This document shows positions 1 to 9,530 of a stretch of 64,000 nucleotides of DNA, in pieces. The notes under the pieces were generated by a model. It saw only the letters and a program-made list of their open reading frames with translations. It was not told the origin of the DNA and ran no database searches. How positions within the stretch are numbered: the first letter of the stretch is position 1; the number at the start of each line of letters is the position of its first letter. The translations under genes were made by a program, and so were the position numbers. This DNA is from Paenibacillus aquistagni. GTDB lineage: Bacteria; Bacillota; Bacilli; Paenibacillales; Paenibacillaceae. The stretch covers positions 1-64,000 of the forward strand of contig NZ_FXAZ01000007.1 in NCBI RefSeq assembly GCF_900177815.1. The letters run 5' to 3'.

Positions 1-151
1 ATACACCCATATTTTACCATTTATTGGTCGTGTAAACGGCTTATTTGGCCTGCTCATTTCCTCTACTACGCGCGTTGACTAAGGATTTCAGACTTATCCC
101 TCCAAGTAGAAATCTTCTTTTATTCTTATTCCTAAATGAGCTGCATCTTCC

Positions 152-1333
152 TTATGACAGCTCCTGCAGGAAGCTGCTGCCATAAGCCGGCATCTGAATC
201 TTAAAATTATCCGCAATCGAGGCTCCAATATCCGCAAACGTCTGACGAAGCGCTAGCGGAGCGCCGCCATTCACAAATCGCGGCGAGTAAACGAGCAAGG
301 GCACATACTCGCGTGTATGATCGGTGCCCTTATAGGTAGGATCATTACCATGGTCTGCTGTAATGATGAGCAGATCCTCATCGGGCAGCTTATCCAGCAC
401 CTCAGGCAGGCGGGCGTCGAAGGCTTCCAACGCTTCCGCATAGCCATGTGGATCTCTGCGATGGCCGTACAGCGCATCAAAGTCAACGAGGTTGAGGAAG
501 CTTATTCCGTTGAACGACTCATCCAGTGTCTCCACGAGCTTGTCCATGCCATCCTGATTAGACTTTGTTCGAATGGCCTTTGTAATTCCTTCCCCATCAT
601 AAATATCTGAAATTTTTCCAAGCGCAATGACATCATAGCCTTGATCCTTGAGCTCATTCATCGTGGTACGTCCGAATGGCTTAAGGGCATAATCATGGCG
701 GTTCGCCGTTCGGGTGAAGGCCCCGGGCTCGCCAACAAATGGCCGAGCGATGATTCGTCCCAGCATATAGGGATCATCGCGTGTAATCTCACGGCAGTAT
801 TCGCAAATCTCGTACAGCTCTTCGAGTGGAATGATCTCTTCATGAGCAGCGATCTGCAGCACCGAATCAGCAGATGTATATACAATCAACGCGCCTGTCT
901 TCATCTGCTCCTCGCCAAGCTCCGCCATGATTTCTGTGCCGCTGGCTGGCTTGTTGCCAATCACCTTGCGTCCAGTCTTGCTCTCGATGCGAGTGATCAG
1001 CTCATCAGGAAAGCCGTCTGGAAATACACGAAACGGGGTATCGATGTAGAGCCCCATGATCTCCCAATGCCCTGTCATCGTATCCTTCCCCCGTGATGCC
1101 TCCTGCATCTTGCCGTAGTAAGCCAGAGGATGTTCCGTCCGTTCGACGCCATCGATCTCGCGAATATGCGACAGCCCCAACCGAGCCATATTCGGCAGCT
1201 TCAATCCGCCGCGCGACTTCGCAATATGACCGAGCGTATCCGCTCCGACATCATCGAATTCTGCTGCATCCGGAGCCTCTCCAATACCTACCGAGTCCAT
1301 TACAATGACATGAATGCGCTTGAATGAATCCAT
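152..1333 (-). CDS. deoB: Phosphopentomutase DeoB
   Basis: Interconverts (deoxy)ribose 1-phosphate and 5-phosphate in the cytoplasm, linking nucleoside phosphorolysis to the aldolase DeoC. The 393-residue length is normal for the alkaline-phosphatase-like DeoB family. Asp13 (in VMDSVGIGE) and Thr85 (in [10 protein letters not shown]), the expected metal ligand and phosphorylated nucleophile, are present, as is the C-terminal TADHGNDP metal motif near residue 326. The ATG is preceded by AAAGGAG at good spacing. It is the last gene of the minus-strand deoC-nupC-deoB run. In B. subtilis a pyrimidine phosphorylase gene (pdp) holds this place, so no phosphorylase is encoded here. Function is confident by family. 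Confidence 0.96.
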   Translation of the reverse strand: MDSFKRIHVIVMDSVGIGEAPDAAEFDDVGADTLGHIAKSRGGLKLPNMARLGLSHIREIDGVERTEHPLAYYGKMQEASRGKDTMTGHWEIMGLYIDTPFRVFPDGFPDELITRIESKTGRKVIGNKPASGTEIMAELGEEQMKTGALIVYTSADSVLQIAAHEEIIPLEELYEICEYCREITRDDPYMLGRIIARPFVGEPGAFTRTANRHDYALKPFGRTTMNELKDQGYDVIALGKISDIYDGEGITKAIRTKSNQDGMDKLVETLDESFNGISFLNLVDFDALYGHRRDPHGYAEALEAFDARLPEVLDKLPDEDLLIITADHGNDPTYKGTDHTREYVPLLVYSPRFVNGGAPLALRQTFADIGASIADNFKIQMPAYGSSFLQELS

Positions 1334-1419
1334 ACAACAAGCACTCCTTTCCGTTCGTTTTTATATTCTTAATCCAAAACACCAAATGTGAATAATCATG
1401 CGGTTTTGCGCAACTATTT

Positions 1420-2610
1420 TTACAAGAACAATCCCGCAATCAGAGCGGACAATACACTGACCATCGTGGCGCCATAGAGAAGACGAAGGCCAAAGCGCGC
1501 AACCGTGTTGCCCTGCTTCTCATTCAATCCTTTTACAGCCCCAGAAATGATTCCGATGGAGGAGAAATTCGCAAACGAAACCAAAAATACGGATACAATA
1601 CCGATTGTACGGTCAGACAAGGCACCGCTCTTCGTCATCGCAGACAAATCAAGCATCGCAACAAACTCATTGGCTACCATCTTCGTCGCCATGATGCTTC
1701 CCGCATCAATCGCTTCCTTCCAAGGCACACCCATCAAGAATGCAAATGGAGCAAAGATGTAGCCTAGAATTTCTTGGAACGAAATACCGAAGACGTTGTC
1801 AAATATCCCGTTAATCAAGGCAATCAGAGCCACAAACCCGATCAGCATCGCTGCTACCGTAATAGCGACCTTGAAGCCATCCATGATATATTCGCCAAGC
1901 ATCTCAAAGAAGGATTGCTTGTGTTCTTCTTGTACCTCTAGAATGTCCTCTTCCTTCGACACCTTGTACGGGTTAAGAATCGAAGCGATAATAAAGCCGC
2001 CAAATAGGTTCAAGACAAGTGCTGTCACGACATACTTCGGTTCGATCATCGTCATATAAGCTCCAACGATAGACATCGACACCGTGGACATAGCCGAAGC
2101 ACACAGCGTATATAGGCGGCGTTCAGGCAGCAGTCCGATCTGCTTTTTGACTGAGATAAATACTTCAGACTGTCCTAGAATGGCCGAAGCTACCGCGTTG
2201 TAGGATTCTAGCTTGCCCATGCCGTTTATCTTGCTGAGCCCAAGACCAATGTATCGAATAATAAAGGGAAGCACTTTAATATACTGTAGGATTCCGATTA
2301 GAGCTGAGATGAAGACGATGGGCAGCAAGACCGACAAAAAGAATTGGGTCGCTTGTCCATCATTTACGATCCCGCCAAATACGAAATTGATTCCTTCTGC
2401 CGCATATCCCAAGATCGCTTCAAAGCCTTTGGCGAATCCACGAATGAGCTTCTCCCCGACGCTTGTATTCAGCAGCACAAAGGCCAGCACCGCCTGCAAG
2501 ATGATCATCTGAGCCAGCGGACGATAACGGATGCTGCGTCGATCCTTACTTGCAATGTAGGTCAACCCAAACACCGCCAACAAGCCTACAATAGCAATTG
2601 CAAATTTCAT
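1420..2610 (-). CDS. nupC: Concentrative nucleoside transporter, NupC (CNT) family
   Basis: Imports nucleosides by proton or sodium symport through the cytoplasmic membrane. The 396-residue protein is hydrophobic throughout, with the CNT layout of an N-terminal bundle followed by the core; the conserved GQSEVF motif lies near residue 147. The start ATG has GGGAGG eight bases upstream. It lies 86 bp upstream of deoB and 218 bp downstream of deoC. That second gap holds a cre-like site, so nupC-deoB may have its own catabolite-controlled promoter. Specificity (pyrimidine versus broad) cannot be told from sequence. Confidence 0.94.
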   Translation of the reverse strand: MKFAIAIVGLLAVFGLTYIASKDRRSIRYRPLAQMIILQAVLAFVLLNTSVGEKLIRGFAKGFEAILGYAAEGINFVFGGIVNDGQATQFFLSVLLPIVFISALIGILQYIKVLPFIIRYIGLGLSKINGMGKLESYNAVASAILGQSEVFISVKKQIGLLPERRLYTLCASAMSTVSMSIVGAYMTMIEPKYVVTALVLNLFGGFIIASILNPYKVSKEEDILEVQEEHKQSFFEMLGEYIMDGFKVAITVAAMLIGFVALIALINGIFDNVFGISFQEILGYIFAPFAFLMGVPWKEAIDAGSIMATKMVANEFVAMLDLSAMTKSGALSDRTIGIVSVFLVSFANFSSIGIISGAVKGLNEKQGNTVARFGLRLLYGATMVSVLSALIAGLFL

Positions 2611-2662
2611 TTGTTATTCCTCCCATGCTCATGGATGCACGAAATAATTGTCTGATGATGGG

Positions 2663-2676
2663 TGTTAACGCTTACA
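2663..2676. promoter_or_regulatory. cre-like CcpA site upstream of nupC
   Basis: TGTTAACGCTTACA fits the cre pattern TGnnAnCGnTnnCA at every fixed position. It lies about 55 bp upstream of the nupC start in the deoC-nupC gap, a position suited to carbon catabolite control of nupC-deoB. The role is inferred from pattern alone. Confidence 0.55.
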
Positions 2677-2828
2677 AATTGAATGAAACAAGAATGGAGC
2701 CAAACGCCACTCGTTGTGCTTTTCGATCATCCGATCGCTCCTGCCCCTGAAAGGAAAGAGACAGAAGCAAGCGATGATTATATAAAGCATTAATCGTATT
2801 GTTTAAGATGCTTATTGGTTGCGCTATT

Positions 2829-3494
2829 CTAGTAAGAAGAGGAGGACGTCAGTCCGTTCACAATGCTTACCCCTGAGCTTGCTCCGATGCGCGTCGCTCC
2901 TGCCTCAATCATGAGCTTCACATCTTCCAAGCTGCGAACACCGCCCGATGCCTTTACTTCGGCTTGCTCGCCAACGGTACTTTTCATCAGAGCGACATCT
3001 TCCTTCGTTGCGCCGCCCTTCGAGAATCCAGTAGAGGTCTTCACAAAGTCCGCTCCTGCCTGTACAGCAAGCTTGCAAGCACGCACCTTCTCATCATCGG
3101 TTAGCAAGCAAGTCTCAATAATGACTTTTACGATCGCTTTACCAGATGCAGCCTTAACGACCGCTTCAATATCCTGCTGAACCAATGCATCGTTGCCAGC
3201 CTTCAGCTCGCCAACGTTGATAACCATGTCAACTTCTGCTGCGCCATTGGCAATGGCATCTTGCGTCTCATAAGCTTTCACGGCTGATGTGGAAGCCCCT
3301 AGAGGGAAGCCTATAACGGTACAAACTTTTACGTCCGTGCCACTAAGCTGTTCTTTACTGTAAGACACCCATGCTGGATTGACACATACGGACGCAAAGC
3401 CATATTGCTTCGCTTCAGCTGTCAGCTTCGTGATCTCTTCTTGCGTTGCATCTGCACGAAGCAGCGTGTGATCAATCATACCTGCAATATTCAT
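2829..3494 (-). CDS. deoC: Deoxyribose-phosphate aldolase DeoC
   Basis: Cleaves 2-deoxyribose 5-phosphate to glyceraldehyde 3-phosphate and acetaldehyde, the last step of deoxynucleoside use. The class I aldolase TIM barrel shows the Schiff-base lysine in [10 protein letters not shown] and the second catalytic lysine in VKASGGVR. I place the start at the ATG of [10 protein letters not shown] because AAGGAG lies eight bases upstream; a TTG six codons earlier falls on that ribosome binding site. About 221 residues, normal size. The C-terminus NGLTSSSSY carries a short serine run. First gene after the deoR terminator, so it probably heads the structural operon. Confidence 0.95.
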   Translation of the reverse strand: MNIAGMIDHTLLRADATQEEITKLTAEAKQYGFASVCVNPAWVSYSKEQLSGTDVKVCTVIGFPLGASTSAVKAYETQDAIANGAAEVDMVINVGELKAGNDALVQQDIEAVVKAASGKAIVKVIIETCLLTDDEKVRACKLAVQAGADFVKTSTGFSKGGATKEDVALMKSTVGEQAEVKASGGVRSLEDVKLMIEAGATRIGASSGVSIVNGLTSSSSY

Positions 3495-3574
3495 GCTGCA
3501 CACTCCTTGCAATCTATTGGCTTTTCACTCGAAACATGTTGTAACTGGTTTCATCGGTATCATAACACGACACT

Positions 3575-3610
3575 TGAACATTTGTAAACACAACTTTGAA
3601 ATTATGTTCA
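3575..3610. promoter_or_regulatory. Candidate DeoR operator upstream of deoC
   Basis: TGAACAT and its inverse ATGTTCA sit 22 bp apart in the deoR-deoC gap, about 80-115 bp upstream of deoC. SorC-type DeoR proteins bind spaced inverted half-sites near the promoter of their target operon, so this is the best operator candidate here. It has not been tested against a motif model. Confidence 0.4.
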
Positions 3611-3657
3611 GGACGCGATGTAGCAGTATTCATCTCACTGCTATTGGGGCTTAAGCA

Positions 3658-3717
3658 GCAAAAAGTCTCTTGTAAGAAGTGCAGGACGCGGGTTCCGCAG
3701 CTTCCTTCAAGAGACTT
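3658..3717 (-). terminator. Rho-independent terminator of deoR
   Basis: AAGTCTCTTG pairs perfectly with CAAGAGACTT across a 35-base loop region, and the minus-strand transcript then runs into a T-tract. It separates deoR from deoC, so deoC must have its own promoter or rely on read-through. Confidence 0.6.
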
Positions 3718-3731
3718 GTTCATTCCGTATT

Positions 3732-4670
3732 CTATTCCTGCAGCAAGGCCTGTGCCGTAAATTGGTCCGTCACTAAAATATTGGCATATTCCCCGATCAA
3801 TGCCGCGCGAATCGCCTCGACCTTCTGCTGCCCGCCTGCCACTAGGATCGACTTCTCCTTGTCGCGCAGATCCGCAAGGTCAATGCCAACCGTTCGGCTG
3901 TTAATCTCCTCGCTGCAAATCTGTCCCTGCTGATCGAAAAAGCGTGAGCAGATATCGCCTACTCCCGTACTCTGTAAGATCTTCTTCTCATCTTCGGTGA
4001 AGTAGCCAAGCTGGAACAAAAGCGCGTCATCATTCAGCGTCCCAATCGTATAGACCGCGATATTGGCTTGCTTGCCTAGCTGGATGATGCGTCGAATATG
4101 ACGATCCTCCTCTACCATCTGCTTGACTTCGATGCTATCGAAGATAACAGGCAGCGGCAAATATCTTGCAATCGTCCGATAGGCGGATGCGAATAGATTA
4201 GCCGTCTCAGCCGCATACGTATTAACATGGGAATGGCTGATGCCTCCCTTCAGCTGCACGACCTCTACGCCGCGAACATCCTTTTGCTGAAGACAAAGAG
4301 CAACATGATGCATCGTGCGTCCCCAAGTCACGCCAATAATATCGGTATCCTGCACCGTCTCGTGCAAATAGTCCGCAGCCTTTTGGCTAATATGCTTTTG
4401 GATCTCCGCATACTCGTTTACTGGCGAATACCCCACGATAACGGTGTCCAGATTGTATCTCTGCTTCACCTGATCGCCAAGGGCATCCAGATCCTCCAAC
4501 GGGTCCACGATGCTGATTCGCACATATCCTTGATCCTTCGCAAATTGAAGTAGCCTGGATACCGTTGGACGCGATACCCCCAGCTTAGTCGCAATGTCCA
4601 TCTGGCTATAATCCGACATATAATACAATCTTGCTGCTTCGATGCTTAATCTTTGCTTCTCGAGATCCAT
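3732..4670 (-). CDS. deoR: DeoR, SorC-family transcriptional regulator of deoxynucleoside genes
   Basis: Represses the deo genes and is released by a deoxyribose phosphate in the B. subtilis paradigm. Residues 10-50 form a helix-turn-helix (SQMDIATKLGVSRPTVSRLL); the remainder is the SorC sugar-phosphate-binding domain with motifs such as GVTWGRT and VQLKGG. I chose the ATG of MDLEKQR; an in-frame GTG lies two codons earlier and the ribosome site is weak for both. Gene order deoR-deoC-nupC matches B. subtilis, which supports the specific name rather than a generic sugar regulator. Confidence 0.85.
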   Translation of the reverse strand: MDLEKQRLSIEAARLYYMSDYSQMDIATKLGVSRPTVSRLLQFAKDQGYVRISIVDPLEDLDALGDQVKQRYNLDTVIVGYSPVNEYAEIQKHISQKAADYLHETVQDTDIIGVTWGRTMHHVALCLQQKDVRGVEVVQLKGGISHSHVNTYAAETANLFASAYRTIARYLPLPVIFDSIEVKQMVEEDRHIRRIIQLGKQANIAVYTIGTLNDDALLFQLGYFTEDEKKILQSTGVGDICSRFFDQQGQICSEEINSRTVGIDLADLRDKEKSILVAGGQQKVEAIRAALIGEYANILVTDQFTAQALLQE

Positions 4671-4904
4671 GACCACAACCCGTTTCCCTATAAAAATTAC
4701 GCGAATCGATCTAGATTAATCCTACTATAAGCCCCATACCCATCTTGATACAAATGGATATACGATTATACTGTCCATCCTATTATTCTACACGATGTTC
4801 ATGATTCCTGTAGTGAGGATTGATGCTGTCCTTATCGAAATGCAAAAAGATTGCCCATGTAACATCCTGAACGGCAATGCACCGCGCCTGCTTGAACGCT
4901 TCAT

Positions 4905-4954
4905 TTGCATCAGGAATAAATTGTGTTTATAATATACATAGATATTCGATGTAT
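4905..4954 (+). promoter_or_regulatory. Promoter with PadR-type dyad for padR-ftsW-like operon
   Basis: TTGCAT and TATAAT are 17 bp apart, and ATACAT..ATGTAT (4934-4954) forms an inverted repeat just downstream of the -10. PadR proteins usually bind ATGT/ACAT-type dyads over their own promoters, so autorepression is likely. Inference from motif and position. Confidence 0.5.
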
Positions 4955-5014
4955 CGAAAACAAAGGTATAACTCAATTTAATTTGAATACAGCTTCATGT
5001 TGAGGAGGAGGACA

Positions 5015-5341
5015 ATGTCCATTAATAAGGAGCTCATGAAGGGAAGCACAACAATTTTGATACTAAACCTTCTTGAGAGGAAGCCGATGTATGGCTACGA
5101 GATGGCCAAAGAAATGGAACGTCTGTCAAATGGACTGTTCTTATTTAAGGAGGGCACCTTGTACCCGATACTCCATGCACTGGAGTCGGAAGGCTCGATT
5201 GAGGCGTACTGGGAAATGAAAGACGGGCGCAAACGCAAATATTACAAGCTGCTTGATCGAGGGCGGCAGAAGCTGCAGGAGAAAAAGCAGGAATGGCGTT
5301 TATTCCGCTCAACCGTTGATCATGTGCTTGGGGAGGGATAG
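5015..5341 (+). CDS. PadR-family transcriptional regulator
   Basis: A 108-residue winged-helix repressor of the short PadR-s2 type. The opening MSINKELMKGSTTILILNLL is typical, followed by the recognition region MYGYEMAKEM and the wing FKEGTLYPILHALE; a C-terminal helix should mediate dimerisation. The ATG used follows GGAGGAGGACA; another ATG six codons upstream overlaps that ribosome site and is unlikely. Its stop lies 6 bp before the next gene, so the two are one operon, as is usual for PadR plus a membrane protein it controls. The inducer is unknown; cell-envelope stress is a common theme in such pairs. Confidence 0.9.
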   Translation: MSINKELMKGSTTILILNLLERKPMYGYEMAKEMERLSNGLFLFKEGTLYPILHALESEGSIEAYWEMKDGRKRKYYKLLDRGRQKLQEKKQEWRLFRSTVDHVLGEG

Positions 5342-5347
5342 GCATTC

Positions 5348-6634
5348 ATGAATACGATAAGGGATCAATATCTATCGAACGTATGCCAGCACATCCAAGC
5401 CAAGGACATGCATGAGGATATTAGGAATGAACTGCTGACGCACTGGGACGAGCTGGTACAGGATGCATTGGATAATGGCTGTCCAAGAGAGAATGTGGAG
5501 GCCCTCGTCCTGCAGCAAATGGGAGACCCAGAGGAGATCGGACGCAGCTTCAATCAGGTGCACCGACCAAAAATGAACTGGGGACTTCTCATTACAGTAG
5601 GCATACTCGTTATATTAGGAATTGCGGTTTCCTATTATTCTACAATTAGCTTGGATTATGCCAATCTAGTCGCACATAAGATTTTTTACTCCATTATTGG
5701 GCTTGCGATCATGCTTGCTGTTATCTTTCTTGATTATCGGATGCTGAAAAAATACTCTTGGGTGTGGTTTATGCTTCCATTTGTCATCCATGCAGCTGTG
5801 AAACCTTGGATCATAACTATGAATGGACAAGAGCTCTATTTGGCCATTGGTTCTTTCTCTATAAATCTTATCTTGGCTTATTCCATCCTATTACTTATTG
5901 GAATCAGCGGCATCCTACAACAGGAATCAACTTCAAAATGGAGGCATTCGCTCAGCTTAATGGCTATAACGCTGCTGCCACTATTTTTATTCTCATCAGC
6001 CAACGTAAAATCATACTATCTGGTATATCTTGTCGCCCTGCTGGCAGTCCTATGGAAAAGCTTGAAGTCAAAGGTGTACTTCTACATTGTAACAGGGCTT
6101 CATACCCTTGTTGCCTCCTTATACATTTTCATGTTTTCCAGTCGCCCAGCGACAAATCGAATATTATCCTTTTTAAGTCAAGATGAGAATTACAGCTTCA
6201 TGCTGGGACGCTCACGATCCGCCATTTTGTCTGGCGGCTGGTGGGGACAAGGCATCCAAGACTCCTCACAGGAGTATCCCCTTATCTATAGTGAGTACGC
6301 AATCAGCTACATCTTCCACTCCCTTGGCTGGATTATCGGTGCTCTATGCCTTGTTGTCATTGGTTATGTCATCGTTCAATTCATCCGAATGAGCAAGCAA
6401 GTCAAGGATAACTATGGGAGAACCATCATAACTGGGCTGGCAGCCTACATCGGCTTCCAATATGTGTACAACATTCTCATGATCTTTGGTCTCGCTCCAC
6501 AAGCCGGCATTAGTCCACCGATTATTTCATATGGCGGCACCTACTCGGTACTAACGTTAGCGATTATCGGGCTGATGCTAAGCATCTATCGCCGCAAGGA
6601 TATGATTCCACACGGTGTACAAGTACGGGAATAA
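5348..6634 (+). CDS. FtsW/RodA/SpoVE-like membrane protein with N-terminal permease-prefix-like domain
   Basis: A 428-residue multi-pass membrane protein. Residues 1-75 form a soluble helical domain (NVCQHIQAKDMHEDIRNELL, MGDPEEIGRSFN) like the short prefix domains fused to membrane proteins in PadR operons. Residues 78-420 carry about ten membrane segments ending in the SEDS-family signature PPIISYGGTY. SEDS proteins are peptidoglycan glycosyltransferases that act with a class B PBP in elongation, division or sporulation. The prefix domain and the PadR partner point to a regulated, non-housekeeping SEDS protein. I cannot assign it to RodA, FtsW or SpoVE. Confidence 0.8.
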   Translation: MNTIRDQYLSNVCQHIQAKDMHEDIRNELLTHWDELVQDALDNGCPRENVEALVLQQMGDPEEIGRSFNQVHRPKMNWGLLITVGILVILGIAVSYYSTISLDYANLVAHKIFYSIIGLAIMLAVIFLDYRMLKKYSWVWFMLPFVIHAAVKPWIITMNGQELYLAIGSFSINLILAYSILLLIGISGILQQESTSKWRHSLSLMAITLLPLFLFSSANVKSYYLVYLVALLAVLWKSLKSKVYFYIVTGLHTLVASLYIFMFSSRPATNRILSFLSQDENYSFMLGRSRSAILSGGWWGQGIQDSSQEYPLIYSEYAISYIFHSLGWIIGALCLVVIGYVIVQFIRMSKQVKDNYGRTIITGLAAYIGFQYVYNILMIFGLAPQAGISPPIISYGGTYSVLTLAIIGLMLSIYRRKDMIPHGVQVRE

Positions 6635-6649
6635 TTTCTTATGAAGCAA

Positions 6650-6680
6650 AGGCGTTTGACCATAGTGTCAAACGCCTCTT
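6650..6680 (+). terminator. Terminator of padR operon
   Basis: A perfect 11-bp stem AGGCGTTTGAC / GTCAAACGCCT is followed by a short T-rich tract, 15 bp past the stop codon. Confidence 0.7.
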
Positions 6681-6751
6681 TGATATCTCACATATGGGTT
6701 GAAGTAAAGCCTCATCACTGCTCATCATTGCTCAACGCTATAACCCTTACT

Positions 6752-8098
6752 TTATCTAAGCTCAAACCAATTGTTTGCGATCACATGCTTATACCAGTAA
6801 TAGCTGTCCTTCTTCGTACGCACAAGCGTATCAAAATCCACATGGACAAGGCCAAAGCGCATGCCGTAGCCCTCTGCCCATTCGAAGTTGTCCATTAGGG
6901 ACCAGGCCATATAGCCCTTCAGATTGATGCCGTCCGCAATCGCCCGGCTCGCCTGCACCAGATGCTGGGACAAGTAGTCGATCCGGCGCTGGTCGCATAC
7001 GCGGCCGTTGTCGACCTCATCATTATAGCAGGCGCCATTTTCCGTAATGTAAATATCGGGATTGCCATACTTGTCTGCCGTGTAGCGCAGCAGCTGATAC
7101 AGTCCCTCCGGGTAGATCTCCCAGCCAATATCCGTTCTGGCAGCCCCCATATTCATATACTCTGCCTGCAGCATGCCCGCCTGATCATGATGGCGGTTCA
7201 TGGAAGAGGTATAATAATTGATTCCAATGAAATCAATTGGCTGGTGAATCGTCTCCATATCCCCTTCGACAATCGGAGGCTGATGGCCAATCTTCTCATA
7301 CCATTCCAGCATAAAGGCAGGATAGGTGCCGAAGTAGATCGGGTCAAGATACCAATCGCCGGACCAGCCATTAAGACGCAGGCAAGCGGCTTTGTCCGCT
7401 TCGGATTGCGTATAAGGAACTCCCCATGACGTATTCGGTGCAATGCCGATCTGACCTGTAAATCCCAGCTCTCGGTACCGCTTAACAGCCTCGCCATGAG
7501 CAACAAGAATATGATGGCTAATGTCAATGGCGAGCTGAAGATCACGATAACCTGGCGCATGAATGCCTAAGTAATTCGAGAGAAAAGCAAGGCACCAAGG
7601 CTCATTGAACGTAATCCAATACTTGATCTTCGCTCCGAATTCCTTAAACATGACCTCAGCGAATGCCTTAAACGCAGCAATAGAGCGCCGGTCGCCCCAT
7701 CCTCCTTGATCTTGAATCGCCTGCGGCAAGTCCCAATGATACAGCGTGCAAAACGGTTCAATTCCATTGTCAATCAGAGCGTCCACCAGTCGATGATAAT
7801 AAGCCAAGCCCTTCTCGTTGACTGCTCCTGTACCGTTAGGCAGAATGCGCGACCATGAGATGGAGAAGCGATAGGTCTTGACGCCAAGCTCCTTCAGCAG
7901 TCGAATATCCTCCTCTACCCGATGATAGCTGTCACAAGCAACATTCCCATTGTCTCCATTCTTCACCTTGCCTGGCGTGTGCGAGAAGGTATCCCATATG
8001 GACATGCCTCTCCCATCTTCATTGTACGCGCCTTCGATCTGATAAGCGGCAGTCGCGGTTCCCCACATAAAGTCTACTGGAAATTGATTGATACTCAT
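6752..8098 (-). CDS. GH1 family beta-glucosidase
   Basis: A 448-residue cytoplasmic glycoside hydrolase family 1 enzyme, the usual length for a (beta/alpha)8 barrel. The acid/base glutamate is in TFNEPWC (about residue 166) and the nucleophile in YITENGA (about residue 354); N-terminal FMWGTATAAYQIEGA is the family signature. No signal peptide, so it acts on imported cellobiose or other beta-glucosides; it lacks the neighbours of a phospho-beta-glucosidase (no PTS genes), which favours the non-phosphorylated substrate. AGGAGTGGG supports the start. A near-cre sequence, GGCATACGCTTACA, lies about 40 bp upstream of the start. Confidence 0.93.
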   Translation of the reverse strand: MSINQFPVDFMWGTATAAYQIEGAYNEDGRGMSIWDTFSHTPGKVKNGDNGNVACDSYHRVEEDIRLLKELGVKTYRFSISWSRILPNGTGAVNEKGLAYYHRLVDALIDNGIEPFCTLYHWDLPQAIQDQGGWGDRRSIAAFKAFAEVMFKEFGAKIKYWITFNEPWCLAFLSNYLGIHAPGYRDLQLAIDISHHILVAHGEAVKRYRELGFTGQIGIAPNTSWGVPYTQSEADKAACLRLNGWSGDWYLDPIYFGTYPAFMLEWYEKIGHQPPIVEGDMETIHQPIDFIGINYYTSSMNRHHDQAGMLQAEYMNMGAARTDIGWEIYPEGLYQLLRYTADKYGNPDIYITENGACYNDEVDNGRVCDQRRIDYLSQHLVQASRAIADGINLKGYMAWSLMDNFEWAEGYGMRFGLVHVDFDTLVRTKKDSYYWYKHVIANNWFELR

Positions 8099-8309
8099 GA
8101 TTTCCCACTCCTCACTCTTGCGGTATGATATTCAGTTGGCATACGCTTACAACTCTACATATAAGGAGCATGATGCCCCTCCAGATATCTCCATTATAAC
8201 GAAGAAAAACAAGTTTGTGAACGCGCGTTTACAACGGTAATGTTAATTTTTCACGAACGATTTGATGTGAGCGTCTCAATATAAGCATCTATCAGATCTG
8301 CTAATGAGA

Positions 8310-8468
8310 TCAATCTTTTGATTGGTCAAGCAACGGATTAATTTCTGTCATCACCTGTACGTCTGTTCTTTCTGACTGTTTCAGCTTATCCGCTGTACTA
8401 ACTAGTTCAAAGCTGCATAGCGAGTAGTTTTGTGTTTCGAGCTTTTCGCGCACCCAACTGGCTAACGC
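8310..8468 (-). pseudogene. C-terminal remnant of an unidentified gene
   Basis: In the 500-bp gap upstream of the beta-glucosidase, 52 open codons ending in a proper stop read like real protein (WVREKLETQNYSLCSFELV, then DVQVMTEINPLLDQ). The frame is closed by TAG at its 5' side and has no start with a ribosome site, so I read it as the tail of a decayed gene. The rest of the gap holds the terminator of the upstream gene and a palindrome. Confidence 0.35.
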
Positions 8469-8474
8469 CTAAAT

Positions 8475-8521
8475 AAAAATACTGGATAAGATAGTTGGAC
8501 CTACCCAACCATCTTATCCAG
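8475..8521 (-). terminator. Terminator downstream of the DUF5692 gene
   Basis: A 17-bp stem with one non-Watson-Crick pair (CTGGATAAGATAGTTGG with CCAACCATCTTATCCAG) and a 6-base loop. Read on the minus strand it is followed by TATTTTTATTT, so it ends transcripts from the DUF5692 gene. Confidence 0.75.
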
Positions 8522-8562
8522 CATGTGAAGTTCTATATCCACTTTGAACGAACCGCAATCAT

Positions 8563-8576
8563 AGTAAACGTTTACT
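8563..8576. promoter_or_regulatory. Perfect 14-bp palindrome AGTAAACGTTTACT
   Basis: AGTAAACGTTTACT is self-complementary and resembles LacI/CcpA-family operators (central CG). It lies 36 bp past the stop of the DUF5692 gene, upstream of that gene's terminator, so it is not clearly placed to control either neighbour. Confidence 0.35.
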
Positions 8577-8612
8577 TCTGTAAAGATACTAGATACTAGA
8601 TTAGCCAGCTAA

Positions 8613-9530
8613 CTATTTATTGCTCTGCGCAATCACTTTATAAGCAGCCAAATCCGAATATACTTCCACTTTAAGCGGATTGCGCTTGTGTTTGGATATT
8701 TTATAAATATGATAGATAAATACCGCAATGTTCGCTGCCAGCGCCAGTGCGCTTACCACCCATAATGCTGTCTCGTTATGAGAGGAATCAACTGCGAACT
8801 TCGAATCACCTACGAAGGCAGGGAATGTCATGGTGAACATCATCCAGAGTGCCAAAGTATGAGCACGATGCTGCAGCCAAGCGCCTTTCTTTATGAAGAA
8901 TGCTGGAATCGTACAGGAAATAAGCAAGGCAGCACCTGCATAGAAGGCATGGTCAGATACGCAGTTGTAGACATAAGCGAAGTTCCACAGGTCATAAGCA
9001 ATGATCCAGAACCAGAGCATGTCCGGCCACACCATATCTTTGTACTTATCCTTACTAATAACGATTCCCATCCACCCTGAGATCGTAATAATATTCAAAA
9101 TACCAGCGATTCCATTCATAATGTTCCAAGGTCCGCCAATCATCATGACGCCATCAATCATGCCGTTCAGACTGTATACTTGGAAATCACGAATGACCGC
9201 TTCCATAATGTTAATAGCCAATATAATCGGCGGGAACATTAATAGATACTTGTTGGTGCCCCATCCTTTTACATAACGAATCGCCATAAATCCAAGACAT
9301 CCCGCTAATGCCGAGTAAACCTTGACCCAGTGGAACCAAGTGCCTGTGCTGGAGCCTTCGCCAGCCGTTTCTGGCCATACGGCAACGGTGAGCACGAACG
9401 GCAATACTAAGAAAATAGCAATTCCAGCCCACTTGCTTCTGCGAGTAACTTCATTAAAAAACATCAGAGCAATAAGTACAACAACCCACATCAATGCGGA
9501 ATACCACGGTATGGATTCAAATAAAAACAT
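8613..9530 (-). CDS. DUF5692-family integral membrane protein
   Basis: 305 residues with about nine hydrophobic segments and the family-typical tryptophan-rich stretches (WFHWVKVYSALAGC, MLWFWIIAYDLWNFAYVYNC). Function is unknown for the family. AAGGGGAGGG precedes the ATG. The C-terminus is cytoplasmic and basic (KISKHKRNP). It stands alone with its own terminator. About 430 bp separate it from the upstream gene. Confidence 0.75.
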   Translation of the reverse strand: MFLFESIPWYSALMWVVVLIALMFFNEVTRRSKWAGIAIFLVLPFVLTVAVWPETAGEGSSTGTWFHWVKVYSALAGCLGFMAIRYVKGWGTNKYLLMFPPIILAINIMEAVIRDFQVYSLNGMIDGVMMIGGPWNIMNGIAGILNIITISGWMGIVISKDKYKDMVWPDMLWFWIIAYDLWNFAYVYNCVSDHAFYAGAALLISCTIPAFFIKKGAWLQHRAHTLALWMMFTMTFPAFVGDSKFAVDSSHNETALWVVSALALAANIAVFIYHIYKISKHKRNPLKVEVYSDLAAYKVIAQSNK

